Assembly (NCBI RefSeq): GCF_001899075.1
Contig: NZ_MKVA01000008.1
Location: 361,605 to 425,604 of the forward strand
Direction of reading: 5' to 3'
Length of the DNA: 64,000 nucleotides
Source of the DNA: Devosia sp. 67-54
GTDB taxonomy: Bacteria > Pseudomonadota > Alphaproteobacteria > Rhizobiales > Devosiaceae
The number at the start of each line of letters is the position of its first letter. Position 1 is the first letter of the stretch. This document shows positions 53,724 to 60,941 of the stretch, piece after piece. A model generated the notes under the pieces. That model worked only from the letters and a program-made list of their open reading frames with translations, was not told where the DNA came from and did not search any database. The translations under genes were made by a program, and so were the position numbers.

Positions 53724-55515
53724 ATGTGATCAGCAGCCGCAGCCGCCCGCCGGCGAACGGCAGCAGCACGCGGTAGAGCCGATCCGGCCAGGCCTGGCGC
53801 AGGCGGGCGTCGGCGATCGGGACCTCTTCGAGGCGCATGGCGCCCGCCCCCGTCACCGCGATCGTTGCCAATCCGGGCAGCACGATCTCGCCGGCGGCGA
53901 GCTCGGGCCGGCGGGCGAACATCAGCGACAGCTCGGCGGCCAAATCGCCATCGGCAAAATCCTCGATCTCGACCCCCGCCCCCCTCTCGAGCACGACGCG
54001 CCGCCGATAGGCGCGCAGCGCCGCCTCCGGCGGATAGGCGCCGGCGATGTCCATTTCGATTGCGGCCCGCTCCGCCGCCAGCGTCACCTCGACGTCGCGC
54101 GCCGCGAACGCCGCGCCGTCGTGCTGCATCACGCCGCCGAAGCTCGGCAGGTTGTGCCACGCCGACTGCATGGTCCAGATGTCGTAGCGCTCGGCCGAAA
54201 ACGTCCTGGCCGTATAAGTCTCGACGCCGACATCGATCAGCACCGGCTGCCCGTCCTTGTACAGCGTGACGCTGCCCACGTCGTTGTGGTTGTGGCTCTC
54301 GCCATTGTCGCCCGCCTTCACCGCGAGCGCGAAGCGGCCGTCGCCCGCGGCCAGCAGCCCGACGCTGGGCAGGAAGCAGTCCTGCTGCGGCACCGGCCCG
54401 GGCCGGTAGACCGCCATTTCAGCCGCTGCGAACGCCACCTGCAGCCGATAGAACAGATTGATTTCGTCGGGCAGCGCCACGCGCCGGTCCACCGCCCAGT
54501 CCGCCGCGGCGAAATCGGCGAGCAGCGCCGAGCCCACCGCGCGGCCGAACAGGAATTCGCGCGCGCCGCACCCCTCGACCACCGCCGAGCTGTCGGCGAA
54601 GTTGAAATAGCGCCGCCCCGCCACATGCATGTGCACGATGTATTCGGCGATGTTGCGCAGCTTCGGCTCGGCCCGGAGCGGCGCGAACGCCGTGGGCGCC
54701 ACGGCGGCCAGTATTGTCAGCGCATTGAACAGGCACAGCCCGGCATGCCGATAGTACAGCACCCCCTCCTCGCAGGCGCCGTCCTCCGCATAATCCTTGA
54801 GGAATGCATCGAGGCTTCTGGCGGCCTGCCCGACGATGTCGCGGCGCCGCGCCGCCGCAAGCGGCCGGGCGAAGGCGGCGATCAGCAAATTCTGCGTGCA
54901 CCAGGCCGTCCAGTTGTTCATCGGCTCGTCGCCGTTCCCCATCCACCAGAAATGCCGGGTGAGATAGGGGGTGAAGATGCGCCGCTCGAGCTCGGCATCG
55001 ATGCGCGCCACCAGCCCCGGCGCCGCGATCTCGAGCTCCGCCCCCAGCATCTGCGCCGCCACCGCGAGTTGCGCCCCGGTCTCGGCCGCGAACAGATCGA
55101 TGATCGGGCGCGTGACGTCCGGCAGCGCCGCGCGCGCGCCGTTGCGCACCTGCGCATTGTGCGCCGGCAATTGCCAGCCGCTCTCCTCGCAAAGCAGCAG
55201 CAGCCCATCGACGATGCGGTCGAGAAAGCGTCCGTCATGCTCGACGCACTCGGCGAGGATCAGCGCATTGAGCAGGCGGCGGCGCGCGAAATAGCCCGCC
55301 TCGAAGCCGGCGCGATCGCCGGTGCGGGTATAGGCGAGATAATGCGTCGCCGTGAGCTGCGGATAGTCCGCCGCCAGCGCCGCGTCGCCATCGGCCATGA
55401 GCTGCGCCGCAACGAACTCCGGCAGCGCTTTCCACGCCGTGCGATCCTGCGCCGGCGGGGCGATGGCGAAGTCCGGAAGGGTTGCGGGCAGCAGCGGCAG
55501 CCTTGCCGTGAACAT
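53722..55515 (-). CDS. Heparinase II/III-family polysaccharide lyase
   Basis: A protein of 597 residues. The N-terminal 370 residues form an (alpha/alpha) toroid (MNNWTAWCTQNLLIAAFARPLA, EEGVLYYRHAGLCLFNAL), and the C-terminal 220 residues a beta-sheet domain. SHNHNDVGSVTLYKDGQPVLIDVGVETYT is the Heparinase_II/III signature with the catalytic His. Such lyases cleave uronic-acid polysaccharides (heparin-like, alginate or oligouronides) by beta-elimination. No signal peptide is predicted from ATG 55515, so it acts on imported oligosaccharides. It is convergent with the ABC operon, and its upstream region has a GCAAA..TTTTGC site. Confidence 0.9.
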   Translation of the reverse strand: MFTARLPLLPATLPDFAIAPPAQDRTAWKALPEFVAAQLMADGDAALAADYPQLTATHYLAYTRTGDRAGFEAGYFARRRLLNALILAECVEHDGRFLDRIVDGLLLLCEESGWQLPAHNAQVRNGARAALPDVTRPIIDLFAAETGAQLAVAAQMLGAELEIAAPGLVARIDAELERRIFTPYLTRHFWWMGNGDEPMNNWTAWCTQNLLIAAFARPLAAARRRDIVGQAARSLDAFLKDYAEDGACEEGVLYYRHAGLCLFNALTILAAVAPTAFAPLRAEPKLRNIAEYIVHMHVAGRRYFNFADSSAVVEGCGAREFLFGRAVGSALLADFAAADWAVDRRVALPDEINLFYRLQVAFAAAEMAVYRPGPVPQQDCFLPSVGLLAAGDGRFALAVKAGDNGESHNHNDVGSVTLYKDGQPVLIDVGVETYTARTFSAERYDIWTMQSAWHNLPSFGGVMQHDGAAFAARDVEVTLAAERAAIEMDIAGAYPPEAALRAYRRRVVLERGAGVEIEDFADGDLAAELSLMFARRPELAAGEIVLPGLATIAVTGAGAMRLEEVPIADARLRQAWPDRLYRVLLPFAGGRLRLLIT

Positions 55516-55872
55516 GCGACCTGGAGGCGGGAGTGGGAGCGCGGTAACGCTCCATCCATACCACAGCCGCCCGGCGGCCGCGACGGCAACGCCACCGCAA
55601 AGTGTCTTTTGCACTTATGCACAGGCCGCAAATACGCTTCGCCCGGTCGATCCACACCGGCTTTTGCCGCAGCCGCCCACCGCCGCCGGACAGTCGGACT
55701 GCCGGCTTGGTACGATAGCTGCGCGGCATCCCGCCGCGCGCCGGCCTATAAGGAACGGCGCTCCTGCGTACCCGCTCGACGCAACGAGCCGGGATGGAGC
55801 ATAGCGTCAGGCAGGTGGCGGGGCCGCCGCAACTCCCCGTCGCCTGCCCCACGCAATGTGGGAGTATGCGTG
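55516..55872. other. Intergenic region upstream of heparinase gene and small ORF
   Basis: A gap of 357 bp with no convincing gene. GCAAAGTGTCTTTTGC (55597-55612) resembles the LacI-region half-sites and would sit upstream of the heparinase gene. A TATAAGG at about 55748 lies before the small ORF without a clear -35. GGGAG near 55861 is a plausible ribosome-binding site for ATG 55873. Nothing else is recognised. Confidence 0.5.
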
Positions 55873-55965
55873 ATGGCACGAATTTTCATGGAAGCATCGC
55901 TGCTGCTGCTCGGCATCGCCATGCTGGCCACCGTGATGGTGGGCATCCCGGCCGGCTGGTTCTAA
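55873..55965 (+). CDS. 30-residue hydrophobic small protein
   Basis: A tiny ORF starting MARIFMEASLLLLGIAM and ending GIPAGWF. GGGAG lies about 10 nt upstream. The protein is almost one membrane helix, with a charged N-terminus and a Gly/Pro/Trp end, the profile of bacterial single-pass small membrane proteins. It is too short for homology judgement. Residues 2-30 lie in the 88-bp perfect repeat whose second copy is at 58508-58595. The second copy keeps an ORF only from the internal methionine. Real translation is not shown; intact repetition suggests a coding or structural constraint. Confidence 0.5.
   Translation: MARIFMEASLLLLGIAMLATVMVGIPAGWF
55877..55964 (+). repeat. 88-bp direct repeat, left copy
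   Basis: Identical over 88 bp to 58508-58595. The pair brackets 2.5 kb containing MFS, membrane protein and TetR genes. The right-hand continuation (AGACGG against GACGG) is also near-identical for several bases, then diverges. The 120 bp after this copy (55966-56087) show no recognisable gene; a minus-strand reading gives a short peptide-like stretch of unknown origin. Confidence 0.9.
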
Positions 55966-56087
55966 GACGGCAAGGCATTTTCCGAGCCCACGCATGGATA
56001 GCCCGCACCAGCGGCTCGGTGTTGCCCGCGTGGTCGAACAAGTCAGCGGCAATGTCGCAACGTCCAGAATGCCGCACATGCTTTGCG

Positions 56088-57296
56088 TCAATGCACGAAC
56101 CGCGCGCTCCCGGCCTTCGGCTTGATGCTGGGCATCAGGACCGTCATCACCGCCGCTGCGATGAAGCCCAGCGCTGCAAGTCCGGCGAATCCCACCTGAA
56201 GCGCGGCGCCGGCGACAGCAGTCAATGCCCAGACCGCCGCTGCGCCGCCGAGTTCATGCGCCGTGTTCAGCAAGGCTGACGCCACGCCGGCCCTCCCCTG
56301 CTCGACGCCTGAAAGCGATGTCACCCCGGCGGCGACGAACGCAGCCCCGATTCCCGCCGAGGCCACGGTGAGGCCAGCGATCAGAATGAAAGGCTGACCC
56401 GCTGTGATGCCAACCCCGATACCCAGCCCGGCCAGAACGAACGCCGCCGCCACGAGCGGCTTCGACCCGATATGCGCGATGCCGTGTCCTGCCATGTGAG
56501 CTCCGGCCAAGGTGCCGATCGCCATGGGCAGGAAGGCAAGCCCGGTCTGCAGCGGCGACCAGCCGAGTGCGCGCTGCAAGGTGAAGGAGGCAAGAAAGAA
56601 GCTGCCGACCAGCAGCCCGGTCGCAGCCAGCATCGCGACCGTTCCCGCTTGCACGGTCTGCCGCCGCAGCAGTAGGCCGATAGTGGCGAGCGCGCCGGCC
56701 GTGCGCCCGGAGCGCCGAACAGGCGTCGGGATCAGGGGCAGCACGGCCAGTACCAGCACCCCGATCGGCACATTGAGGAAGAAGATCCACCGCCAGCCGG
56801 GGCCTGCCGTCAGCAGTCCGCCCAGGATCACGCCAAGCGCCGAGCCGATCCCGCCGACGGCGGCCCAAGCTCCCAATGCCCGCGTCCTGGCCGCCCCGTC
56901 GAAGCGGAGCGTCAGGCTGGCGAGTGCCGATGGCGACAGCAGCGCCGCTCCGATTCCCTGGACGGCCCGCGCCCCCAGCAGCATCGGCATCGAGACCGAG
57001 AAGCCGGCAAGCAGCGAGGCGCCGGTAAACAGCACCAGGCCGACGAGCAGCACGCGGCGCGGGCCGAAGCGGTCGGCGGCGCGGCCGCCAACCAGCAACA
57101 GGCCGCCGAAAAGCGCGCCATAGACGACAATCACCAGACCCGACTGCGCCGCCGGCGCGTGCAGATCGCGCACCAGGTCGGGTAGCGCGACATTCACCAC
57201 CGTGACGTCGAGCACGAGCATCAACTGTGCCGCCGCGAGCAGGACCAGTTCGAACCAGCCGGTGCGTAGCGACCTTCCATCCGCCACCGTGCTCAT
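56088..57296 (-). CDS. MFS efflux transporter (DHA-type)
   Basis: A protein of 402 residues with about 12 membrane helices. The N-terminal LVLDVTVVNVALPDLVRDL, the GGRAADRFGPRRVLLVGL loop between TM2 and 3, and GARAVQGIGAALLSPSALASL are hallmarks of drug-proton antiporters of the EmrB/QacA relatives, here with a 12-TM length. It is overlapped by ATGA with the small membrane gene upstream and divergent from TetR, a common efflux-regulator layout. Substrate unknown, probably a hydrophobic drug or metabolite. It lies inside the repeat-bounded islet. Confidence 0.92.
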   Translation of the reverse strand: MSTVADGRSLRTGWFELVLLAAAQLMLVLDVTVVNVALPDLVRDLHAPAAQSGLVIVVYGALFGGLLLVGGRAADRFGPRRVLLVGLVLFTGASLLAGFSVSMPMLLGARAVQGIGAALLSPSALASLTLRFDGAARTRALGAWAAVGGIGSALGVILGGLLTAGPGWRWIFFLNVPIGVLVLAVLPLIPTPVRRSGRTAGALATIGLLLRRQTVQAGTVAMLAATGLLVGSFFLASFTLQRALGWSPLQTGLAFLPMAIGTLAGAHMAGHGIAHIGSKPLVAAAFVLAGLGIGVGITAGQPFILIAGLTVASAGIGAAFVAAGVTSLSGVEQGRAGVASALLNTAHELGGAAAVWALTAVAGAALQVGFAGLAALGFIAAAVMTVLMPSIKPKAGSARFVH

Positions 57297-57763
57297 GACA
57301 TCCTCCGGCGGAAGAGCGCCATCACCGCCATCACGCCGGCCCAGACGCCGAGCGGAAACTGCAGCGTGCCGGTAATCTCGAAGAACCAGTCGGCGGGCAC
57401 CTCGTAGGTCGGCGCGGGGAACATCTGCCTGTAAAGGTCGGCATCGCCTGCGAAATAAACGATATTCTTGAGGGCGTGGTTGTAGCCGCCCTCGACGAGG
57501 CCGATGACGATCGCCGGCGCGACGAGGATCACGGCCATGTTGAGCCAGAGGAGCACGCCGCCGGCGTGGCCCTGCCGCCAGCGATGCGCCCCATAGGACA
57601 GCGCAAGGATGAGTGCGCCGATGATCGCCGCATAGAAGGCGACCTGGATTCGCCAGGGCGTGTCGTAGGCATAGGCGCCGTAGACATGGTGGATGGCCGT
57701 CAGGATCAGCTCCAAAAGGCCCAGCGTGGCCGCCAGTGCGGCGGCCGACCGAAGCATCGACAT
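57293..57763 (-). CDS. Small multi-pass membrane protein
   Basis: A protein of 156 residues with four hydrophobic segments at about 7-27, 40-58, 70-93 and 132-150. GAGGAA lies 7 nt upstream of ATG 57763. The family is not confidently recognised; residues such as HHVYGAYAYDTPWRIQVAF and ALKNIVYFAGDADLYRQMFPAPTYEVP suggest a conserved bacterial membrane family seen with MFS exporters. It is translationally coupled to the exporter and likely part of the same export or tolerance function. Confidence 0.75.
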   Translation of the reverse strand: MSMLRSAAALAATLGLLELILTAIHHVYGAYAYDTPWRIQVAFYAAIIGALILALSYGAHRWRQGHAGGVLLWLNMAVILVAPAIVIGLVEGGYNHALKNIVYFAGDADLYRQMFPAPTYEVPADWFFEITGTLQFPLGVWAGVMAVMALFRRRMS

Positions 57764-57808
57764 CGGATTTCCTCGTTGCGGTTGGATCGATGCCGGGCTA
57801 TCACGATG

Positions 57809-57838
57809 CCGAACACGATGTTCGGTTATTGCCGAACG
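57809..57838. promoter_or_regulatory. TetR-type operator in divergent promoter
   Basis: CCGAACA (57809-57815) and TGTTCGG (57819-57825) form a perfect 7-bp inverted repeat with a 3-nt centre. An extra CCGAACG half lies at 57832-57838 and a TTGTTCGG half near 57879. The site is between the membrane/MFS pair and the TetR gene. Confidence 0.72.
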
Positions 57839-57902
57839 AAGCCGCATCGAAGTCCGATACGGAACTCGGCGCCGCGATTGTTCGGAAACTGGCGAGGCTC
57901 GC

Positions 57903-58433
57903 ATGGCAGTGGATCGACGCGTGGCCCGGACGCGCGCGGCGCTCTACGACGCGCTGGTGGCGCTTATTCTGCGCAAAGGCTATCCGGCGATCACCGTCCA
58001 GGACCTGCTCGAGGAGGCTGACGTCGGGAGAGCGACGTTCTATGCCCATTTCACGTCCAAGGAGGACCTGCTGGCGCGCAGCCTGGAGCGCGTCCGCGAT
58101 ATCCTCGCAGAGGCGGTCTCGCGCACGGAGGGCAGTTGGAGCATCGCCCTGTTCACCCATGTCGCGGAGTTTCGGCCGGTCTATGCAGCACTCGCCGGAA
58201 TCGCGGCCGGCGACGTGCTGCGCGGGGCGATCCGCCGGGTCGTCGCCGGCTTCGTCGCCGAGCGGCTGCTGCCTGCGCCGGGCATTCCGGCGGAGTTGCA
58301 GGCGCAGCACGTCGCCGGCGTGTTCATGACGCTGCTGAGCTGGTGGCTCGATCGGCGGCCGCGCCTCGAGCCGCAGGCCGTCGACGAGTTGTTCGGGCGA
58401 TTGCTGGCCGGCGAGGTGCGTCTGGCCTTTTGA
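57903..58433 (+). CDS. TetR-family regulator
   Basis: A protein of 176 residues. The TetR HTH is at 10-55 (RTRAALYDALVALILRKGYPAITVQDLLEEADVGRATFYAHFTSKEDLL). The C-terminal ligand domain is short but resembles the TetR_C group with FGRLLAGEVR at the end. It should bind the CCGAACA palindrome upstream and repress the divergent exporter genes until a ligand binds. Within the islet bounded by 88-bp repeats. Confidence 0.92.
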   Translation: MAVDRRVARTRAALYDALVALILRKGYPAITVQDLLEEADVGRATFYAHFTSKEDLLARSLERVRDILAEAVSRTEGSWSIALFTHVAEFRPVYAALAGIAAGDVLRGAIRRVVAGFVAERLLPAPGIPAELQAQHVAGVFMTLLSWWLDRRPRLEPQAVDELFGRLLAGEVRLAF

Positions 58434-58507
58434 CCTGGCCGGTTCACCCCATCGCCGATGTCAGGACTGCGGCGATCAGCAGAACGCCAGGCCTGCGAGC
58501 CGCCAGA

Positions 58508-58595
58508 CACGAATTTTCATGGAAGCATCGCTGCTGCTGCTCGGCATCGCCATGCTGGCCACCGTGATGGTGGGCATCCCGGCCGGCTGGTTCTA
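58508..58595 (+). repeat. 88-bp direct repeat, right copy
   Basis: Identical to 55877-55964. It is followed by a hairpin GACGG/CCGTC (58596-58610), then the tRNA terminator. The left neighbour of this copy (58434-58507) is unrelated to that of the left copy. Confidence 0.9.
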
Positions 58596-58596
58596 G
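58519..58596 (+). pseudogene. Truncated copy of the small hydrophobic ORF
   Basis: The repeat copy retains the ORF from its internal Met (25 residues, ending in TAG) but the normal start codon and its ribosome-binding site are lost: ATGGCACGA in the left copy is AGACACGA here. Probably a 5'-truncated remnant made by the event that inserted the islet, although translation from the internal ATG cannot be excluded. Confidence 0.5.
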
Positions 58597-58620
58597 ACGG
58601 AAACGCCGTCCCCCGCCGCC

Positions 58621-58655
58621 AAAGAAAAAGCCCGCCGAACCAAACGTCCGCGGGC
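58621..58655 (-). terminator. Rho-independent terminator of the initiator tRNA gene
   Basis: On the minus strand GCCCGC (58655-58650) pairs with GCGGGC (58635-58630), followed by TTTTTCTTT (58629-58621). It begins 33 bp beyond the tRNA 3' end. Confidence 0.8.
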
Positions 58656-58688
58656 CACCCGACGCCGGCGCGTCGATCTCTCGAAGAT

Positions 58689-58765
<77 letters not shown>

Positions 58766-58819
58766 CCAATGTCGTGCGTTTCGCGCCTGTCGAGGCGGCC
58801 ATCACCGCGGCGCAGGGCG

Positions 58820-58848
58820 TATATAAGGGGTCGATCCGCCGGCCACAA
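58820..58848 (-). promoter_or_regulatory. Promoter of the initiator tRNA gene
   Basis: On the minus strand TTGTGG (58848-58843) and TATATA (58825-58820) are -35 and -10 with a 17-bp spacer. Transcription would start near 58813, about 48 nt before the mature tRNA. Confidence 0.7.
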
Positions 58849-58958
58849 GGCGAAAAGCGCCGCCGCGCGACAGTTTTTTGACGGCGCAAAACCCCGTCGC
58901 GCCGCCGCGCCCGGCCGCCGCCTGGGCTATAAGGATTGGCCCTGCTGCGAGGCCCGCA

Positions 58959-59651
58959 ATGACCCTGTTTGCTTCGGTTTTCCCCATCCTGTGCTGGCTC
59001 GCCTACAATTTCGGCGTGCCCTTCGTCGAAGCGCGCCGTCCCTCGCTGTCGGTGATCATGAGCATGCAGCGCCGCCGCTGGGTGGCCAACGTCACGCGCC
59101 GCGAAACCCCGCTCGACGCCATCCTGTCGGGCAACCTGATGCAGTCGGTGAGCTTTCTCGCCTCCACCTCGGTGCTGCTGGTGCTGGCGGTCTTCGCCGC
59201 CTTCGGACAATTGCCGGCGCTGATGCGGACGCTCGAGACCCTGGGCATGTCGGCCGGCTATTCGGTGGCCGAGATGCAGATCCATCTTTTGGTGCTGCTC
59301 GCCATTTTCGTGTCGAGCTTTTTCTCGTTCACCCTGTCGCTGCGCCAGTTCAACCATTTCTGCATCATGCTCGGCGCCATTTCGCACGAGGTGCCGGCGA
59401 GCGCGGCCGAGATCGACGCCATCGCCATGCTCAATTCGCTGGCGGCCAAGAACTTCAACAACGGCATCCGCGCCTATTATTTCGCGGTGCCGGCCATGGC
59501 CTGGTTCGCCAACCCGTGGTTCGCCGTCGTCATCACCGTGATCACCGTCGGCTTCATCGTCCACCGCGAGTTCTTTTCGACCGCGCACCGGCTCGCCGCC
59601 TCGGTGGCGGTGATCGCCAGCCGCCGCGAGCGCGGACCCGAACAGCCCTGA
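58959..59651 (+). CDS. DUF599-family membrane protein
   Basis: A protein of 230 residues with four membrane segments, at about 3-20, 68-90, 108-132 and 172-200. FVEARRPSLSVIMSMQRRRWVANVTRRETPLDAI style sequence after the first helix and LRQFNHFCIMLGAIS are features of the DUF599 family, which is widespread in proteobacteria and of unknown function. A TATAAGG lies 31 bp upstream of the start and may be a -10 element. Convergent with the Sel1-repeat gene (7-bp gap). Confidence 0.9.
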   Translation: MTLFASVFPILCWLAYNFGVPFVEARRPSLSVIMSMQRRRWVANVTRRETPLDAILSGNLMQSVSFLASTSVLLVLAVFAAFGQLPALMRTLETLGMSAGYSVAEMQIHLLVLLAIFVSSFFSFTLSLRQFNHFCIMLGAISHEVPASAAEIDAIAMLNSLAAKNFNNGIRAYYFAVPAMAWFANPWFAVVITVITVGFIVHREFFSTAHRLAASVAVIASRRERGPEQP

Positions 59652-59658
59652 ACCGGCT

Positions 59659-60870
59659 CTAGCCGCCGAGCCGCTGCAGATTGGTCTTGGCCAGCTTGTA
59701 GCCCTGCGCCGCCGCGCGGCCGTAGAGCGCGCGCGCCTTGCCGGCATCGGCGTCGACGCCGAGCCCGAGCTCGTAGAGCCGGCCGAGATCGTTCTGCCCG
59801 GCGGCGTTGCCGGCATCGGCGGCCTGCTGCAGCCAGTTGACGGCGCCGGCCACGTCGGGCGCCCCGCCCTCGCCCTTGAGCAACATCAGCGCCAGATTGA
59901 CCGCGGCCCGCCTGTCGCCGCCCTGCGCCGCGCGCAGATAGCCCTGCCGCGCCGCCACCGGATCGGGCGCGCCGCCGCTGCCCGCCTCGTCGGTGCGCGC
60001 CAGGTTGTAGGCCGCCACCGCCAGATTGTAGCCGCTGGCGTTGCGATAGAGCTCGGCCGCCGCGGCCGGATCGGCCTTGGTGCCGATCCCGAGCTCGGTG
60101 AGATAGCCGAGCCCGTTCATGGCCGGCGCGTAATACTGGTCCGACGCCGCCTTGATGTTGCTGTACGCCTTGGCGGCGTTGGCCTTGCTGCCGCGGCCCT
60201 CGAGATAGGCGAGCCCCAGCCGGTACTGCCCCTCGGCATCGCCGGCCTTGGCGGCGTGCGCCAGCCAGTCGAACGCGGTCTTGTCGTTGCGCGCCACGCC
60301 CGTGCCCGTCTGCAGCCGGTCGGCGACGATCACTTCGGCGCGCCGCACGCCGGCCTTGGCCGCCGCCAGGTACCAGGCGAAGGCCTGCGCCGGATCGGCC
60401 GCCACGCCGTCGCCGAACTCGTAGGAATAGGCGAGCCCGAGCGCCGCCGGCGCGAAGCCGGCCTCGGCCGCCTGCCGCAGCAAGCCGGTGCCGCGCCCCC
60501 GGTCCTGCCCCACCCCCTTGCCCAGGATCAGCAGCTGGCCCAGCGTATTGAGCGCCACGACATTGCCGGCGCCGGCGGCATCCTCGAGCAGCGGCACCGC
60601 CTTGCCGTAGTCGAGGCGGCTGGCATAGGCCACGCCGAGCCACGCCTTCACCTGCACCGATCCGGGATCGTCGCGCAGCGCAGCGGCACAGGCGTCCACC
60701 GCTTCGGCGGCGCTGTACGCATCGAGCCCCGCCAGATCGAGCGGCCCGGCATCCTCATAGCCCGGTTCGTATTTGCTGGCGGCGAGCCCGGCGCAGGCGT
60801 CGAACGCCTCGCCCGCCAGCGCCGGCGCGGCGAGCAGCGCAAGCCCCAGTGTCAGCACGGCAAGCTTCAT
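59659..60870 (-). CDS. Secreted Sel1-repeat (TPR-like) protein
   Basis: A protein of 403 residues with a signal peptide (1-19, ending ALA-GEA). About seven to eight Sel1-like repeats of about 36 residues run from residue 75 to the end; examples are LNTLGQLLILGKGVGQDRGRG, LGLAYSYEFGDGVAADPAQA, LGLAYLEGRGSKANAAKA and LGRLYELGLGVDADAGKA. Two Cys lie near the N-terminus (26 and 61), probably a disulfide. Sel1 proteins act as scaffolds, often in envelope processes such as polysaccharide export; the target is unknown. Gene order next to GT39 enzymes may hint at surface-glycan work. Confidence 0.9.
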   Translation of the reverse strand: MKLAVLTLGLALLAAPALAGEAFDACAGLAASKYEPGYEDAGPLDLAGLDAYSAAEAVDACAAALRDDPGSVQVKAWLGVAYASRLDYGKAVPLLEDAAGAGNVVALNTLGQLLILGKGVGQDRGRGTGLLRQAAEAGFAPAALGLAYSYEFGDGVAADPAQAFAWYLAAAKAGVRRAEVIVADRLQTGTGVARNDKTAFDWLAHAAKAGDAEGQYRLGLAYLEGRGSKANAAKAYSNIKAASDQYYAPAMNGLGYLTELGIGTKADPAAAAELYRNASGYNLAVAAYNLARTDEAGSGGAPDPVAARQGYLRAAQGGDRRAAVNLALMLLKGEGGAPDVAGAVNWLQQAADAGNAAGQNDLGRLYELGLGVDADAGKARALYGRAAAQGYKLAKTNLQRLGG

Positions 60871-60941
60871 CGGCGGTGCCCCCTCCGGTCCGGACCATAG
60901 GAGGTGCGGCGGCGGCGAGGCAAGCCCGTCCCTCGCCCCGC

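Noticed and set aside
57776..57812. CGGTTGGATCG resembling the hairpin repeat edge
   Set aside because: No matching stem or GCTCTG flank follows; the sequence belongs to the TetR promoter.
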